From: Porpolomopsis calyptriformis
Taxonomy: Eukaryota > Basidiomycota > Agaricomycetes > Agaricales > Hygrophoraceae
DNA length: 64,000 bases
Assembly (NCBI GenBank): GCA_951640195.1
Contig: OX621165.1
Coordinates: forward strand, 1 to 64,000
Reading direction: 5' to 3'
A model generated the notes under the pieces. It was not told the DNA's origin. It did not search any database and saw nothing but the letters and a program-made list of their open reading frames with translations. The stretch's first letter is position 1, and every line of letters starts with the position of its first letter. Position numbers and translations under genes: made by a program. Below, piece by piece: positions 1-11,639 of the stretch.

Positions 1-476
1 GACTGCACGCAATCTTGCGTCTATACAGTATTAAACCACAGTAATCGTAGAGATGGATTTTACGTACCATGCCACTGAACTGGCTGGCTTAATGGACCCC
101 TTGCTGCCTCGATCTCCTCCTTACAAAACGTCTCCGGACCTTCAAGATGTTGACCCTGTAATATAATGCATCGCTGATTAGCGAGATGGAGTCGCACGGC
201 TTCATCGATGGCATGAAGTGGTTGGGAAGGTTCTCTTGGTGGGATAACGACATAGTTAGTTTCATCCAAGTCCCAGTTGTTTATCGAATGGGTTGCAGAT
301 GAACCATCAGGTGATTTGGCAAGCACCTCAACTAATTTAGCGTCCTTAACAAAGCTTCAGTTAGCTGATCAAGAACGAGCACAAAATGATGGACGGACTG
401 CATTTTGATGGCCCGGAACGTGAACCCATGGAAGTACGGTTTGCGACCCATTGGCCCATTGAATCGAGGATGCGTC
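1..476 (-). CDS. JmjC-domain protein, 5' exons only (runs off the left edge)
   Basis: This is the upstream part of the JmjC gene that is seen whole at 38718-40443. Residues from about 345 down to 60 encode a segment with NNWDLDETNYVVIPPREPS and RCIILQGQHLEGP, ending at a splice donor (GTACGT). Upstream, 360-476 is open in another phase (GRKPYFHGF, FRAIKMQSVHHF). That stretch joins only through a ~38-nt intron or a one-base frameshift near 345, and both copies share this state. The catalytic JmjC core lies left of the window. The gene may be continuous with the WAVR-family exons at 592-1430, which lie just upstream on the same strand. Confidence 0.6.
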
Positions 477-591
477 CTGGGGAAAGTTCACTCCCCTCAA
501 CGAAGTAAAGTAGTCGTGCTTATTCTGGGTGAGGGGTGCTGATGTTATGCGTTATCTTCTTCTTCATAAGGATGATGCGATGCGAATAACT

Positions 592-1430
592 TCACATACC
601 AGATATCGTAGCTGGTTGATGTTTTTTTCGACTCGTGGGTTCTTCATCATCGGACAAAGATCGTTTTTGGGGAAGACTAGCGGCGCTCACTCCTTGGCCC
701 AGTTCATTGGGATGGTTGATGAATCCGATCGCAATAAGATATTGCAGCGAGTCAGATTTCTCTTGAGCGGCATCGCTTGAAGTGCCAGCCGTCGCTGGAG
801 AGTCTGACCAAGTGTCGGTCGCAAGCATCTCGTTCCCAAATGACACGACCCTGGATATGTGACTCTTCCAATCTTCAGTGAGCGATTTAATATCAGCTGT
901 TGCACCCAATATTGATAAGATTACTCACCATATTGAGTCGGATCGTCATCTTCATAAGGCAGACGGTTCTCGTTTTTGCAACGATCGGCATAGAGTTGGC
1001 GACCTGTTTGAGAGTGTCCAAATGAATGGTAGACTCTGACGGCCCATTGCTTCACCGTCTTCAATCGCAATGATGCTTGAGTGAGCAGTTTACGATCCTC
1101 AAACCACAACTCATGCTGCACGGCCAAACAGAGGTTCTGGAGGTACTGTTTGATTCGTCCTGCATGTCGTACCTGGTTCTCTGCTTCAAGGCAGCTGTGG
1201 CGATGACTCAGGTCAAGGAAAGCAAGGATAGAGCGGTAATGGATGTGTATTTCGCGAGATCGCAGTGAGTTGTTGTGGTAGAAAAAGAGCTTGAATGTTG
1301 TTTGGGTTGATAATTCTGAGAAGCGCCAGAAATTGGACGGTTTATTCAAGAGGGTGGATGTCTTGGCTGGCCATAAAGCCTCATCATCAAATAGCTCTCC
1401 TTCTTTGTTGGCTATCGGTTGGGTGGCCAT
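592..1430 (-). CDS. WAVR/HSFGHS-family protein 1 (possible N-terminal part of the JmjC gene)
   Basis: Function is not recognised. The ATG at 1430 begins MATQPIANKEG. The key block is KQWAVRVYHSFGHSQTGR, then Y...C..., then PYEDDDPTQY, which is shared with the genes at 2080-3068 and 36953-38387. After DPTQY a very short intron (897-928) leads to an exon with ADIKSLTEDW and an acidic/basic tail (SLSDDEEPTSRKKHQ). No stop is needed before the next open stretch on the same strand, which leads toward the JmjC exons, and no promoter-like gap separates them. One JmjC protein with this family as its N-terminal domain is therefore plausible but unproved. A CACGTG box lies at 1455-1460, 25 bp upstream of the ATG. 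Confidence 0.6.
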
Positions 1431-2079
1431 GATAATGAACGTATGTGTGGGGGTCACGTGGGTATTTATTCGATTAAAGAGTTTGAAAGCTACAAAGACG
1501 ATATGATTCTATCCAGGACTTGGATTAGATCATGTGCTATAAATGAATGCCGTATTCTCAAGTTTGAGGGTGACAAAGAAGCCCTGACATTTTCTTTGCC
1601 ATTTGATTCATTCCACTACTCCTTCATCTGGTTGAAGGAGTTATAAATATTACGGTGAAAACCATCATCCTCATTATAATTTATTGAAGTGAAGGATACA
1701 GATTGTGGAGGTGTGAGGTATACCGCTGAGGAAAGGTGGCTACAATGATCTGTAAGTCCCATGGTAACTTGCAGCTGCTGTTCGCATGTAAAAAAACAAA
1801 AAACATCAAGAAACTTTCATTATCATCTTCGTCTTCATCTTCGTCTTCATCTTCCTTTCGAATCGTGGAGGAATGGTAACACTGTTATCGGAGAATTGAG
1901 GCTGCCCCCCCTCTATCTCAGCTTGGATCTTGGATCAGTATCAGCTTGGTAAATTCATCTGAATGAAATGCACCATGGGATCCCACTGGCTGATCATTAT
2001 CAGCTGAAAGATTCATTGCTAGCTGTGAAATACTAAATGATCACAATGAGTGAATGTGAACCATGTGTGTCTTACAGAC
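1431..2079. other. Intergenic region between WAVR-family genes 1 and 2
   Basis: No gene is supported. The upstream region of WAVR gene 1 contains CACGTG at 1455-1460. A pyrimidine-rich tract built on repeated CTTCATCTTCGT lies at about 1825-1858. Short open frames here have no family resemblance. Confidence 0.5.
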
Positions 2080-3068
2080 CTACCCAAGATCAGCCTCATG
2101 GGTAGGTGATGATGTATTTACACCGTATCCATGGGAATCTGGGTTGATATTCTTCTCCTGAACATCGTTAGCCCACTGTTGGGCTGTATTTTCATTGATG
2201 CCAGTAGCAAAGAGAAGCATATAGCATTAGAGCATCCCTAAGCCAAGATGTTGATTTCATTTACTCTCACCGTTAACTCCAAGGAACAAAGCAAGCGCAC
2301 AGGTCACAGAGTGCCCTCTGTCAAACCGGGGAGGTTTCGTGTGTGATTCTAGCTGCTGGAGACATAGCTGGAACCCCCTGCTTAGCCAGTTTGTATGGGT
2401 TTCGAATAAAGTATGCCATTCTATGTAGTTTGAATTGGAAAGCATGATGAGATAAGGGAAGCTTGTGTATGCAGAAGCTGCCTCTTACGGTATAAGGTTG
2501 GGTCTTCATGGGTGTATGGAGTCCACCCATTTGCCTTGCATTTCTGAAGGTACTCCCGTCTGCCGAAGAAAGAGTGGCCAAAAAAGTGATTCATTCTAAC
2601 TGCCCACGGTATTGTCGTTTTAGGTTGGAAGCTAGAGCCAAAGCTGCCATGGTTTTGTGATAACTCAACCCAGAGATCAGACCTGAGCCTTTCCAGGTAA
2701 CGTGTGATACGATTTGCACTGGGATGAGGGTTAGCAACATTCGCCCAGTATTCAAGGTCAAGAAGAGCGATCTGAAGTGTGGTCGATAGAGGGAGAGTGT
2801 AGTGTCGATGTTTGTTTCTGCTTTTGCAAAAAGCATGTAAAATGATCTGCTTTTGCTGGTTCAATTTGAGGGTCAAGTCAGGTTGTGTGAAAGGGTGGCT
2901 GATTTCCTCAAAGAGCCAGATGGTGTCGCTTGGTGGAACAGGAGAGCGATCGTTCGACCACCGATTATTATCCGCATCCAAGCATCGAGAAGAACACATC
3001 ATTTGGTTCCAAGGGTAGTTACATTTGGGGGTGGGTGGATAACTGCATGAAAACAAGATAATCAGCAT
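2080..3068 (-). CDS. WAVR/HSFGHS-family protein 2
   Basis: Function is unknown. Three exons can be read. 3068-2489 contains LDLEYWANV, RYLERLRSDLWVEL, PWAVRMNHFFGHSFFGR, YLQKC and GWTPYTHEDPTLY. 2420-2271 begins QWHTLFETHTNWLSRGFQ. A last exon ends HEADLG at the stop 2080-2082. Introns are 2421-2488 and one after 2271. The intron phase directly after DPTLY matches the intron after DPLEY in the gene at 36953, which supports common descent. The N-terminal start is uncertain: the first ATG gives a hydrophobic MLIILFSCSYPP, and internal ATGs (MMCSSRCL) are alternatives. The one-base deletion in copy 2 falls in an intron. Confidence 0.55.
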
Positions 3069-3536
3069 AAAATTTATCTAGATGTGGTGAAAAAATAAGC
3101 ATTCATTCAATCGCATGCGTATAGCCATTGTGGTGCTGGAAGTAGTTTCGTGTGTGAGTCACAGCTCTTGATCACTACTTAGGCTCCTCACACATCACTT
3201 CATAGCACATCACTTCATAAGTACATAACAGCTAGTTGATATTCACGCATACACAGACAAGATAGCTGGGAGTTAATCAATACAGTATCAAAGCAACTTG
3301 ATATGTTATGCGTGACATCACATTTGCATACCAAAATGGGATGGGAGTGGCGCATGTGAACTTGCTAATTTACACCTGCACACAGCTCAACATGTCTACA
3401 CAGGTTTAGCACAAATCGTATGTAGTAGACTTATATAGTAACTAGCTTGGAATGCAGCAATACAAGTTGATTAATATTTGTGGAAAGTTTGATGCGACAT
3501 GCATGCAGCGTAATAGATGCTAATTCAGTAATTTTA
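3069..3536. other. Intergenic region 3' of the sirtuin gene
   Basis: No gene is supported. It holds a short direct repeat (CACATCACTTCATA twice, 3193-3222) and AT-rich sequence. It is the upstream region of WAVR gene 2 and the downstream region of the sirtuin gene. Confidence 0.4.
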
Positions 3537-4687
3537 TCAAGACCATAACCTCCATGATGGTCTGTAGTTAAGCTTTCTGTCTCCATAGAGAACCTGAACC
3601 TGAGTGTGGTTGCTTTCGAGCATTTCACCTGACGCAATCATCTCCTCCATCCTTTTCAATGCCAACCGTGCAAACTCTTCACAGTCCATGTCTATCCAAG
3701 CGTCGAATATACCAGCCCACGTAGCTGTGTTTGTAAAGGTATTATTGAGATATATAACTTGAGGCGATGCTTGTAAACTGGATTTGGGGGAATTTTTTGC
3801 TAAGATTCTAGCGGACTGCTTGATAAAGTCAGTAGTACCCTTCACTTTCAAGCTAGTGCCAACCACAAGGAGAAGATCTAGTTGGCGACTGGGGGTGGTA
3901 GTTAACCCAAGATCATTTTGCTGCACGTTTGCTATTTCTTCTCCTCGAGGATGTGGTTCTCCGTAAAGAATGATATTGGGTCGGAGTCGAGGCACAGTCG
4001 TTCTGCGTTTGCCCTGCTCTACCCTCTTTTCCATATTGATTTGACATTCAGTGCATTCTGGTAGTTGGCCCTCTTTCAAAGAGGGGTAGTATGGTTCGAG
4101 GATAAAAATGGAGGAGCAGCCAGGGCATCGTAGTTCCTCTAGGGATCCATGCAATGGAATGCATCGGGCTGGTCCATCACTGGGGTGAATTTCTGAGGAC
4201 ATATGTAACCCAGCCTTGAGCTCCAAACCATCGATATTTTGAGTGTAAACACGGAGTAACACTCCTTGGAGGTCTAGAGCACGAAGGAAATGGTGGAAGG
4301 CAGTGGGTTGTGCGATCGCCGCTTTCTCAGCAAGGGTGGCAATGAGCTGACAATGCAGTGATTGTTGCTTTTGGGTCTAGAACATTAACTTGGTCAACTA
4401 ATCCTCACTTGAACATATATTTCTCACTACGAGGGATGAGCTAGTAAGCAGATCAGTCAGGTTGACTCCGGTAAATCCAGATAGTGCGTTGCCAGTATAT
4501 AAGCCGTCTGGTCCTCTAAAACATGGAATACCTGCAGCCACGGATATTCCTGCTCCTAGAGAGTAGGTAAGTATTTGAATGAAACATGATGATGGGTCGA
4601 TTTACCACAGAGCACGACGATTCTCTTTGCTTTCAGTATTCCATCCATTAGATCTGTTGCACTTTGTTTTATAGTGGAGGGGAACAT
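3537..4687 (-). CDS. NAD-dependent protein deacetylase, class I sirtuin (Hst3/Hst4-like)
   Basis: Sirtuins remove acetyl groups from lysines using NAD; Hst3/Hst4 relatives act on histone H3 in the nucleus. Three exons (4687-4606, 4555-4428, 4376-3537; introns of 50 and 51 nt) give about 349 residues. The NAD-binding motif GAGIS is at 28-32, followed by PCFRGPDGLY. TQNIDGLE is near 115-122, catalytic His is in IPLHGS at 146, and the zinc ligands are Cys154/157 and Cys178/181. VVGTSLKV lies near 235. All key residues are present, so activity is plausible. The start ATG at 4687 is 73 bp from the stop of the BAH gene on the same strand. The Hst3/4 assignment rests on the LLRVYTQNID context. Copy 2 differs by one Arg-to-Gln change. 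Confidence 0.88.
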
Positions 4688-4759
4688 AATAGCTGAGTTT
4701 TTAGCAGTAACACGGTGAAGGATAGTAGGTATTAGATAAGCTAGAAGAATGGTAAGGTA

Positions 4760-6125
4760 TCAAATAAGCAAATCTGAGCTACACCGAGGGCAAGTATAGT
4801 ATGTTTGGTCTGTAACGACTAATGGCTCATAAGAGTCTGTGTTATCTATGCCGAATTCTGCCTCAAGCCAGTTTTCCCAGTCAGTGTCTATCATATTTAA
4901 CCGAGACTCCTCAATGAGGTGAGCAGCTATCCATCCAGAGGCTTGGACGACACTGCGTTCCTGTGAAGAAAGCAACTTTCTAGCCTTGTTCACGATCCTA
5001 ATATTTCCGGCTGTAAAATAAGTGAGACCTCCCCTAGCTGTGGGTTGGAAAGCAACTTGAAGTATAATTTTTGGGGTGTCGGCAAACTTCTCTATAGCAT
5101 AGAGATTGTTAAGATACTGCTGCTGGGTAATGTTGGCAGGGGTTCCTAGGCAAGTAAGATGGGACCATCTTTTGCAGGACCAGCAGTAGCGTTGTTCCTC
5201 TGTATCGGGGGACCAAAGTGAATAACAGTGAGTTGCGCCACATATTTCTGGCTCGCCCTACCACCCAATAGATTACTACAGGGTATATGTTTAGTTCAAT
5301 GAATGCACCTTCAATGCCTGCCTATGCCCATCCCAGAAGTATCTAATAGAAATTTTAGTATAATAGATGGGTTGGTATTATCGTCAAGCTTACCGCATGT
5401 AATACGCGGTTACTGGAGGTTGATCTTCAATCTGATTTTTAATAATAACAATGTCGATTGTATCTACAGTTTAATTTTCAGTTCAGTTCAGTTCATTCTT
5501 TTATATCTGCTTCTCGATATAATAACCCTCACCTTCCAAGGCTTGCGCATCAATGATATCTGTAGAATCAGAGCCACACAGCTCTTGCTTTCCAAATGTG
5601 TTTATATACCTGTCAAGAGTAAGAAGAACATAGAGTGACAGGAGAAGGAGTAGGTTTTGAGATGCAACCTTTTAGTATCAGCCTTAACATCACTTCTCTC
5701 CAACAACTGCTTGGCTGTATACATCCATGAAACCTTAGCAAGATACTTGTTCTAAAGCACATTGTCAACATTGGGTAGGGTAGCTTGAGCAGGTGTATCA
5801 CCTTAGTAGTTTTTCTTATTTGTAGGATCAAACCTTTCCAGTAGTCGTCCATTATAATATTATTTTCTTCCTTTGCATGGAGGCCAAGGTGACGGATGAG
5901 GCAGCTGTGTTTGAGGGAAATAATCAAATGACTACTATTCAAGCATTATCGATAAACACTTACAAGTCATTCTTAACGAATTTGCAAGGAGAGCCTATAA
6001 AGTTTTGATTCGGAACAAATAGAACAAGGCATAGGTGATATCTCACCATCATTTGGATTAGGAACCTCGAGGTATTCTACGACTTTTGCAGATTTCCATT
6101 GTTTTTCCTCGGTTGTAGGTGCCAT
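4760..6125 (-). CDS. BAH-like domain protein with C-terminal Cys-rich zinc-binding module
   Basis: This is probably a nuclear chromatin reader. It starts MAPTTEEKQWKSAK (ATG 6125). Spliced exons give SPCKFVKND, then MDDYWKGLILQIRKTTK joined across a 49-nt intron to NKYLAKVSWMYTAKQLLE and KRLHLKTYSFSCHS. This order resembles the BAH fold: a strand pair, the W-x-Y/F block, then the H-rich block. The downstream exon carries EICGATHCYSLWS, EEQRYCWSCKRWSHLTCLG and, at the end, YYTCPRCSSDLLI, a PHD-like set of Cys/His pairs. The stop at 4760 lies just upstream of the sirtuin start, in the same orientation. The other side faces the large gene at 6255 across 129 bp. Middle exons near 5270-5560 are uncertain. 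BAH is a motif-level call; the Cys-rich part is clear. Confidence 0.6.
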
Positions 6126-6254
6126 AATAATAAATCTACGGACCAATGTTGATTATTCGTATTATATTCCCACAGCTATATATATGTCACGTGAATGTAG
6201 ATACACTTTGTCTCGACTATTGTACAAACATAGCTCTCGATCTTAACCTCCAAT
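6126..6254. promoter_or_regulatory. Compact divergent promoter between the BAH gene and the large gene
   Basis: Only 129 bp separate the two opposed ATGs (6125 minus, 6255 plus). It contains a TATATATATG stretch (about 6178-6187) overlapping a perfect TCACGTGA palindrome (6187-6194), an E-box/bHLH-type site. The spacing implies shared control of the two transcription units. Both copies keep the layout. Confidence 0.55.
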
Positions 6255-9200
6255 ATGGCAAACCAGGCAAATGAAGGTGCAGATTATGACAGTGATATAG
6301 ATAGGATCATAGCTATGTCCTCACTAGCCAAGGTAAGCCTATCCCTAGTAGTTATGTATCTAATTCGATTCACACAATTAAATCATTACGAGGCTAATAA
6401 AACCATAATAAACCAGGAAGGGGATTCGACTTCTAGTGGTTCAGATGATAGTGATATACGTAATATCCTGAATATGCCTTGTGCAGAGAAGATGCCAATG
6501 CCAATACCGATGCTAGGAGAAAAACATATGCCTTCCAAAAAACATATATTAATCAACAAAAAGCCAGTATACTCAGTAAGTGTATATCTGTTTTCAAGGT
6601 TAAAGTGCTCACATTATTACAGACAACGTTAATTAGCCTAAATCATCTTAACATCCAGAATTCGGATCAGCAATATATATCGATACCTCCATTGGCTCCC
6701 TTAGGTCCCCAGCCAGGTCCTTCAAGGGTCCAAAACGCAATAAGTAGAAAGGATAATGACGCTGTATGTCTCAATTAACCTATGACAATAATAACTTACA
6801 TTTATTTATTTTCCAGGTGGCGAAAGCATGGTATGTATTTTAAGAGAAATCATAAGATACTTGCGTATTAATACTGGTTAGGTTTAGTGATTATAGCTCT
6901 CCTTCAGAGCCTTCGGTGGATATTAGAAGGAACAACTCGCGATTTGAAACCAGACACCGGTGAATAAATCTATCATTCGAAATGTTAGGTTAAATACTAA
7001 ACTTTTAGAAGCTCAACAAGCCGATCATCGTCGCCAGCTAGCAATAACGGATCAGATTTCATTGGATCCAGTGAAAGTGACAGCGCTCATTCTCATTTAC
7101 TAGCAAAAAATGCCATTCGATTGAATCTACCACGATCTGAGCAAGAGCTTTTTATAGGTATGTTCTTATATTATTGGTGGTGATTAGACTCATTAAGGAT
7201 ATTAGACACGAAGCTAGCAGATCCAAGGATATGGGCTTCAGCTTGTCAATCATTGGGATCTGCTAAGCCTGGAAACCACCTGGATCACGCGGTCATAGAA
7301 ATTTACCTTTTGAAATCATGGTATATGTCCATTCAACCCCAGATGCCATCTCAGAGATATTCCTACTATCTAGACTCGGAAACGGTGAGCAGGGTAATAA
7401 GAGAAGAAGAAGACATCCTGTCTACCGAAATCCATAAAACTCTCCTTCTTCCACCTCACGTTGCTATCCCGAAAAAGCCTGTGTTATTTTTCCCTCCACT
7501 ATCATGGCAATCTTCTGCAACCCAAAGGCTAGCTTTATTTGATTACCAGCAGGAGAAGGTTCTTGTTTTTAGCCATGGAGCTCCACTCGAAACCAATATG
7601 TACTCAGATTGGACGGAGTGGAATGGCAACTACTATTGGAGGGCTATTGCTAATGTGTTTGGGTGGATCCTGGGTAGTGAGTTGGATGAGCGAGGTCCCC
7701 AAGTAATCGAACCGAATTGGAATACGGTGAAAATCTCGTTTCTATACAGAAGAAGCATATTCATATACATATTTCAACAGAGTGAGGCCGACACTGGTTC
7801 CTGGATGGCATCGCTTTGCCAAGAAATCTTTGATAATGGTTGGATGTATTCCACAGACATTAACCAACACCCACTTGCACCCAAATTGCAATGTGTTCAT
7901 GCGATGCGAGAGAGAATATTTCTCACTGCGCTTCAAACTGTACAAAAATCATATGACTTCTGGAACAAGACTCAGACCCTGCTTCGGTATTCCATGGAAC
8001 CCAATTCTGAGGTTGTGAATGATATGAAGGCTGGGCTTTTAAAATTCAAGCGTTTCGAGGTAATAGCACTTGCGCTTGCAACTGCTCGTATGAAGTGTGA
8101 GTATTATCTCATTCCGATTACCTGTGATAATCAATCTAAAGAGGCTACCTATATTAATCAACTAGGCCATCTTCTGGATAGTCACGACAAGGATGGCAAT
8201 GCCAGCAATGACGACAACAATCACAATGATGATGACAATGACAATGACAATGATGACAACGATGATGATTCCATTGTAATCAACCTACCACCTCAGCCTT
8301 CCAGAAGGTCTCTACCTGAAATCCAACTTCCAGAGGTTGAGCTAAATGGGAATGGGGGTGAAGAAGCATTAGCAACAAGCGTTGATGAGCGGCCTTTTGA
8401 TGACTACGAATCAGCTATGTTGGTTTGCTCCGAGGATCAAGCTGATATCATTCCAAACACGTGGACCTTTGACACCAATGGAATGCTTGTATTGGGCAAG
8501 CACTGGAGTATCTGGAGGGATAGAGGCTATAGGTTGCAGGCCGATTTTTTCTCTATGTTCAATAACCAGGAACCGGTTCTCCTCAATGACCACCTTCTTC
8601 CACACTGGGATTCAAGTGATCAAGCAAGTGGATGTTTACCATCATCTCCAGTTGCATACCCATCCTCGTTATCTTCTCATTCTTCTGAGGTGCTGAATTC
8701 CCTACCAGCTATGGACAACCCAGATGTGACTGTGATGGGTGCTCAGGATATGTTGGATGAGGCGGGAGGGGTGGAAGGGACATCAGAGAGCCAGGGTGTG
8801 TTTGTAAAAGGTAAAGCACGCAACAACAAATTCATCTACTTCGACTTGGAGAAGGATAGAGTAAACCTGGACGATGAAGAAGTGTCAGTGTCGGTGGATA
8901 TCGACAGCGTCATATGGGTCACGCATAAACCACAGTTCATTGGTCCAATCAATATTCACCTTCTTCCACTGTTAGACGACAAACCTCCATTCTCTATCAA
9001 CAATCATGTCTATGTCCAGGTTCTACAACCACCTACCACTCGAAATCCTAGGCAGAGGTCTAAAAGGTATCCACTTAGTGCCTTGCCACATACCCATTTC
9101 GGGCAGATGGGTCAAGGATCAGGCCAATTTAACACCTACGTCTTCTTCCCTCGTATGATTAGGAAAGACCCAGGAACGCATAGAATGACTACTCTGATGC

Positions 9201-11622
9201 CAAGGGAGGTACAGGAGTTGTGGTTCTCACAAGTGATCATGCCTGCTCTGCCAGTGGTTTTAGCCAACTACACCGGAATTATGGAGTATCTTCCTACAAG
9301 CGTCAGTAATCTCCAATGGAAAATAGGGACAAGACGTACGACCAAGACCATTCCCCTCACACCTGAAGCATTTTCTTCCATGCGAACCACTCTCTGCGAC
9401 ATCATAAATAACCAGCCCGATCTCCTAGGCCGATTCGGGTCCTTTTTCTTTGTTGTAGATGCTCGAGGTATCAAACTGCTCTCTAAGCAGCACCACCCAA
9501 CCGAGAATATATATCAGGCACTCTGTTCGATGATTCCTAACATGGACTGGGATTATATGAAGGACCGATCGCATGGAGAACTCTTGCTTGATCTTGGGAT
9601 TTCATACCATCCTCCTTCTAGGGAGGATCAGGAGCCATTGGTAGGGCTGTGGAGGTTAGATAGGATCGACGACTCGTACGACCTTATGGGGATGAAAAAA
9701 GGAATGACCCATTATACTGCCATGTTTGGAGCTTATGGAGGGAGACAGGCTGAAACCAAGTTGAAGAAAAGTCGGCTTGTACACCTTTGCTTCCGATCCA
9801 GCTACAACCTTTGCTTTGAGGTGGTGCGACTTCCTGGCCAAACGAACTACCTATGTGATGACTGTGATGCAGTCAAGACAAATGACCGATTCATGACTAG
9901 CTGTGATCACTGGAAAAAGCTGTTTCAATCTTCTCAAATCCAGTCATTCGGCGTTAGAGAAGAAGTTAGAGGGAGTGGGTTAGCCATTATAAAGCTTCTT
10001 GATGTAGCATCTGAAAAGGTAAGCAGCGAAATAACTGCAAACTAGAAATGTCTAATGATTGCCAGGCACAAGACTATATGTCATCTGACCCTATCATTTG
10101 GATCAAGTCGAGCCTCTTTTTCAAGTTGTTGGCAAGAAGGCTAGCAGAGTTTCAAAACGTCCAACTACACCTTTCACGAAATCGACCAAGCAACTATGGA
10201 ATGATGGCTACGCTTATCATCCACCTGATTAAGCACACCATGGTCACGCCAAGGATAAAGCACACATTCTTGAATGATGTGTTGCGAGACCTTCGTTTCA
10301 GTTCGATAATGTGGAGGTTCGGAATGTTCTTTCTTCACGACCTCAAGTTGAAGAAAGGAGTGCTATCTCTAAGAGAACTACCGGAGGAGGATCCAGCTGA
10401 GGTTATCCAAGCGTATGGACAGTCCTTGAAGAAGCCACAGGCAACTCAAGCCAACCAGCCATATCACCTTATTCAAATGTATCAGCAAGATGCGTGCCCT
10501 TGGGGTCCCGATCCATCTTGGTCAAGAATTCAGAAACTGTTGGAAACCGAGCCAGAGATTTTCCTTAGGGAATGGAGGTTGGATGATGACTGGGAAGCTC
10601 CTGAACTGCTTTACACGAAGCTGTTGTTTGTTGAGTTCACGCATCAGCTGTGGCTAAGTCTGGCAGAGCAGTTTGCATCAGCAGGTGTTTTACCCAAGCC
10701 AACCACAGTTCAGGAAGCAATGGAGACTTGGACGGTACCTGCGATTCAGCATATCATAGGCATTGACCGTTGCCGATTCCTTCCTTCGAGCTGTGGCCTT
10801 AAAGGAAAGCTTCCTTTGAGTCACTCCCGTGATCTATCATTTTCAGCACGTCGGGCAACCTTCTTCCCTGAACAAACTATCCAGATCCCAGAGAATTCAG
10901 TCTGGAAACCATACACCAAGCCTGGAGGATATATCTCCACTTACCACCAATATCTTGTGGATTGGGATATGGATGAAGGTGATCAGCTCTGCCGTGAATT
11001 GGACAACATATTTGGCCAGTTACAATGCCTTCCTGTAGGTGGCCTATCGAATAAAAAGGGGAAACAAGTCATATGGGGGATGAAATCAGGCAAGATCAAC
11101 TTTATTTCGAATTCAAAGTTCTATCGGATTGAAGAAATTGGGAAAGAGGTGGCTGCGCGTCCACGAACTCAGGTCCTAAAAAGGCCTCATGCTTCAAAGA
11201 ATATACTTCAGAGACGACTAGATGAAACCTTGGGGAGATCGATAAAACCACCTATTCGGAGCCGAAAGTCTGCCAAAATCTACCAAAAACGAAAGCCTCC
11301 TGTGAGACGGAAAGCAGACAACAATCCTTCAGGTTCAGAGAGCGGGAAAGAGCAACAGGTTAGGGTTACTCGCTCAAAGGCCAAGGCTGCCCAGAAAGAC
11401 GAGGGAAGAAAGGGGGTGAGTGGTGTGCGGATAACTCGGTCAAGAATGAACGCTGCTAGGAAAGATGCGGAGAGAGAAGATTCAGGTTCAGGAAGACATA
11501 TAGTAGGTAGATCTCAGTCAAGAGTCAAGGCTGCTAGGGAACGGGCAGATTTAGAGTCTGATTCCGATTCCGATTCATTAGAGTACACAGATGAGCCAGG
11601 ATCAGAGCAATCTAGTAGCTAA
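6255..11622 (+). CDS. Very large uncharacterised protein (~1,650 aa) with acidic tract and basic repeat tail
   Basis: Function is unknown; it resembles in style multicopy hypothetical proteins of Agaricomycetes. Exons: 6255-6332 (MANQANEG), 6417-6575, 6623-6763, a tiny exon near 6820, about 6884-6959, about 7010-7160, 7206-10018 and 10066-11622. The last intron (10019-10065, phase 0) removes an apparent stop and fuses two long frames. The N-terminal third is Ser-rich. A C48-peptidase-like core without catalytic residues may lie at 7460-7850 (RLALFDYQQEKVLVF, YYWRAIANVFGW, DTGSWMASLC). A DN-rich acidic tract lies near 8190-8275. A conserved block near 9430-9740 has FFVVDARGIKLL, GELLLDLGISYHPP and LVGLWRLD. 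The C terminus has three TRSKAKAA-type basic repeats and a SDSDSDS stretch, suggesting nucleic-acid binding. No transposase motif was recognised. Confidence 0.75.
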
Positions 11623-11639
11623 TGTATCGATTTGAAGAT

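Noticed and set aside
10019..10065. Stop codon splitting the giant protein into two genes
   Set aside because: A phase-0 GTAAGC...GCCAG intron of 47 nt with a CTAAT branch-like site removes the stop and joins both frames.
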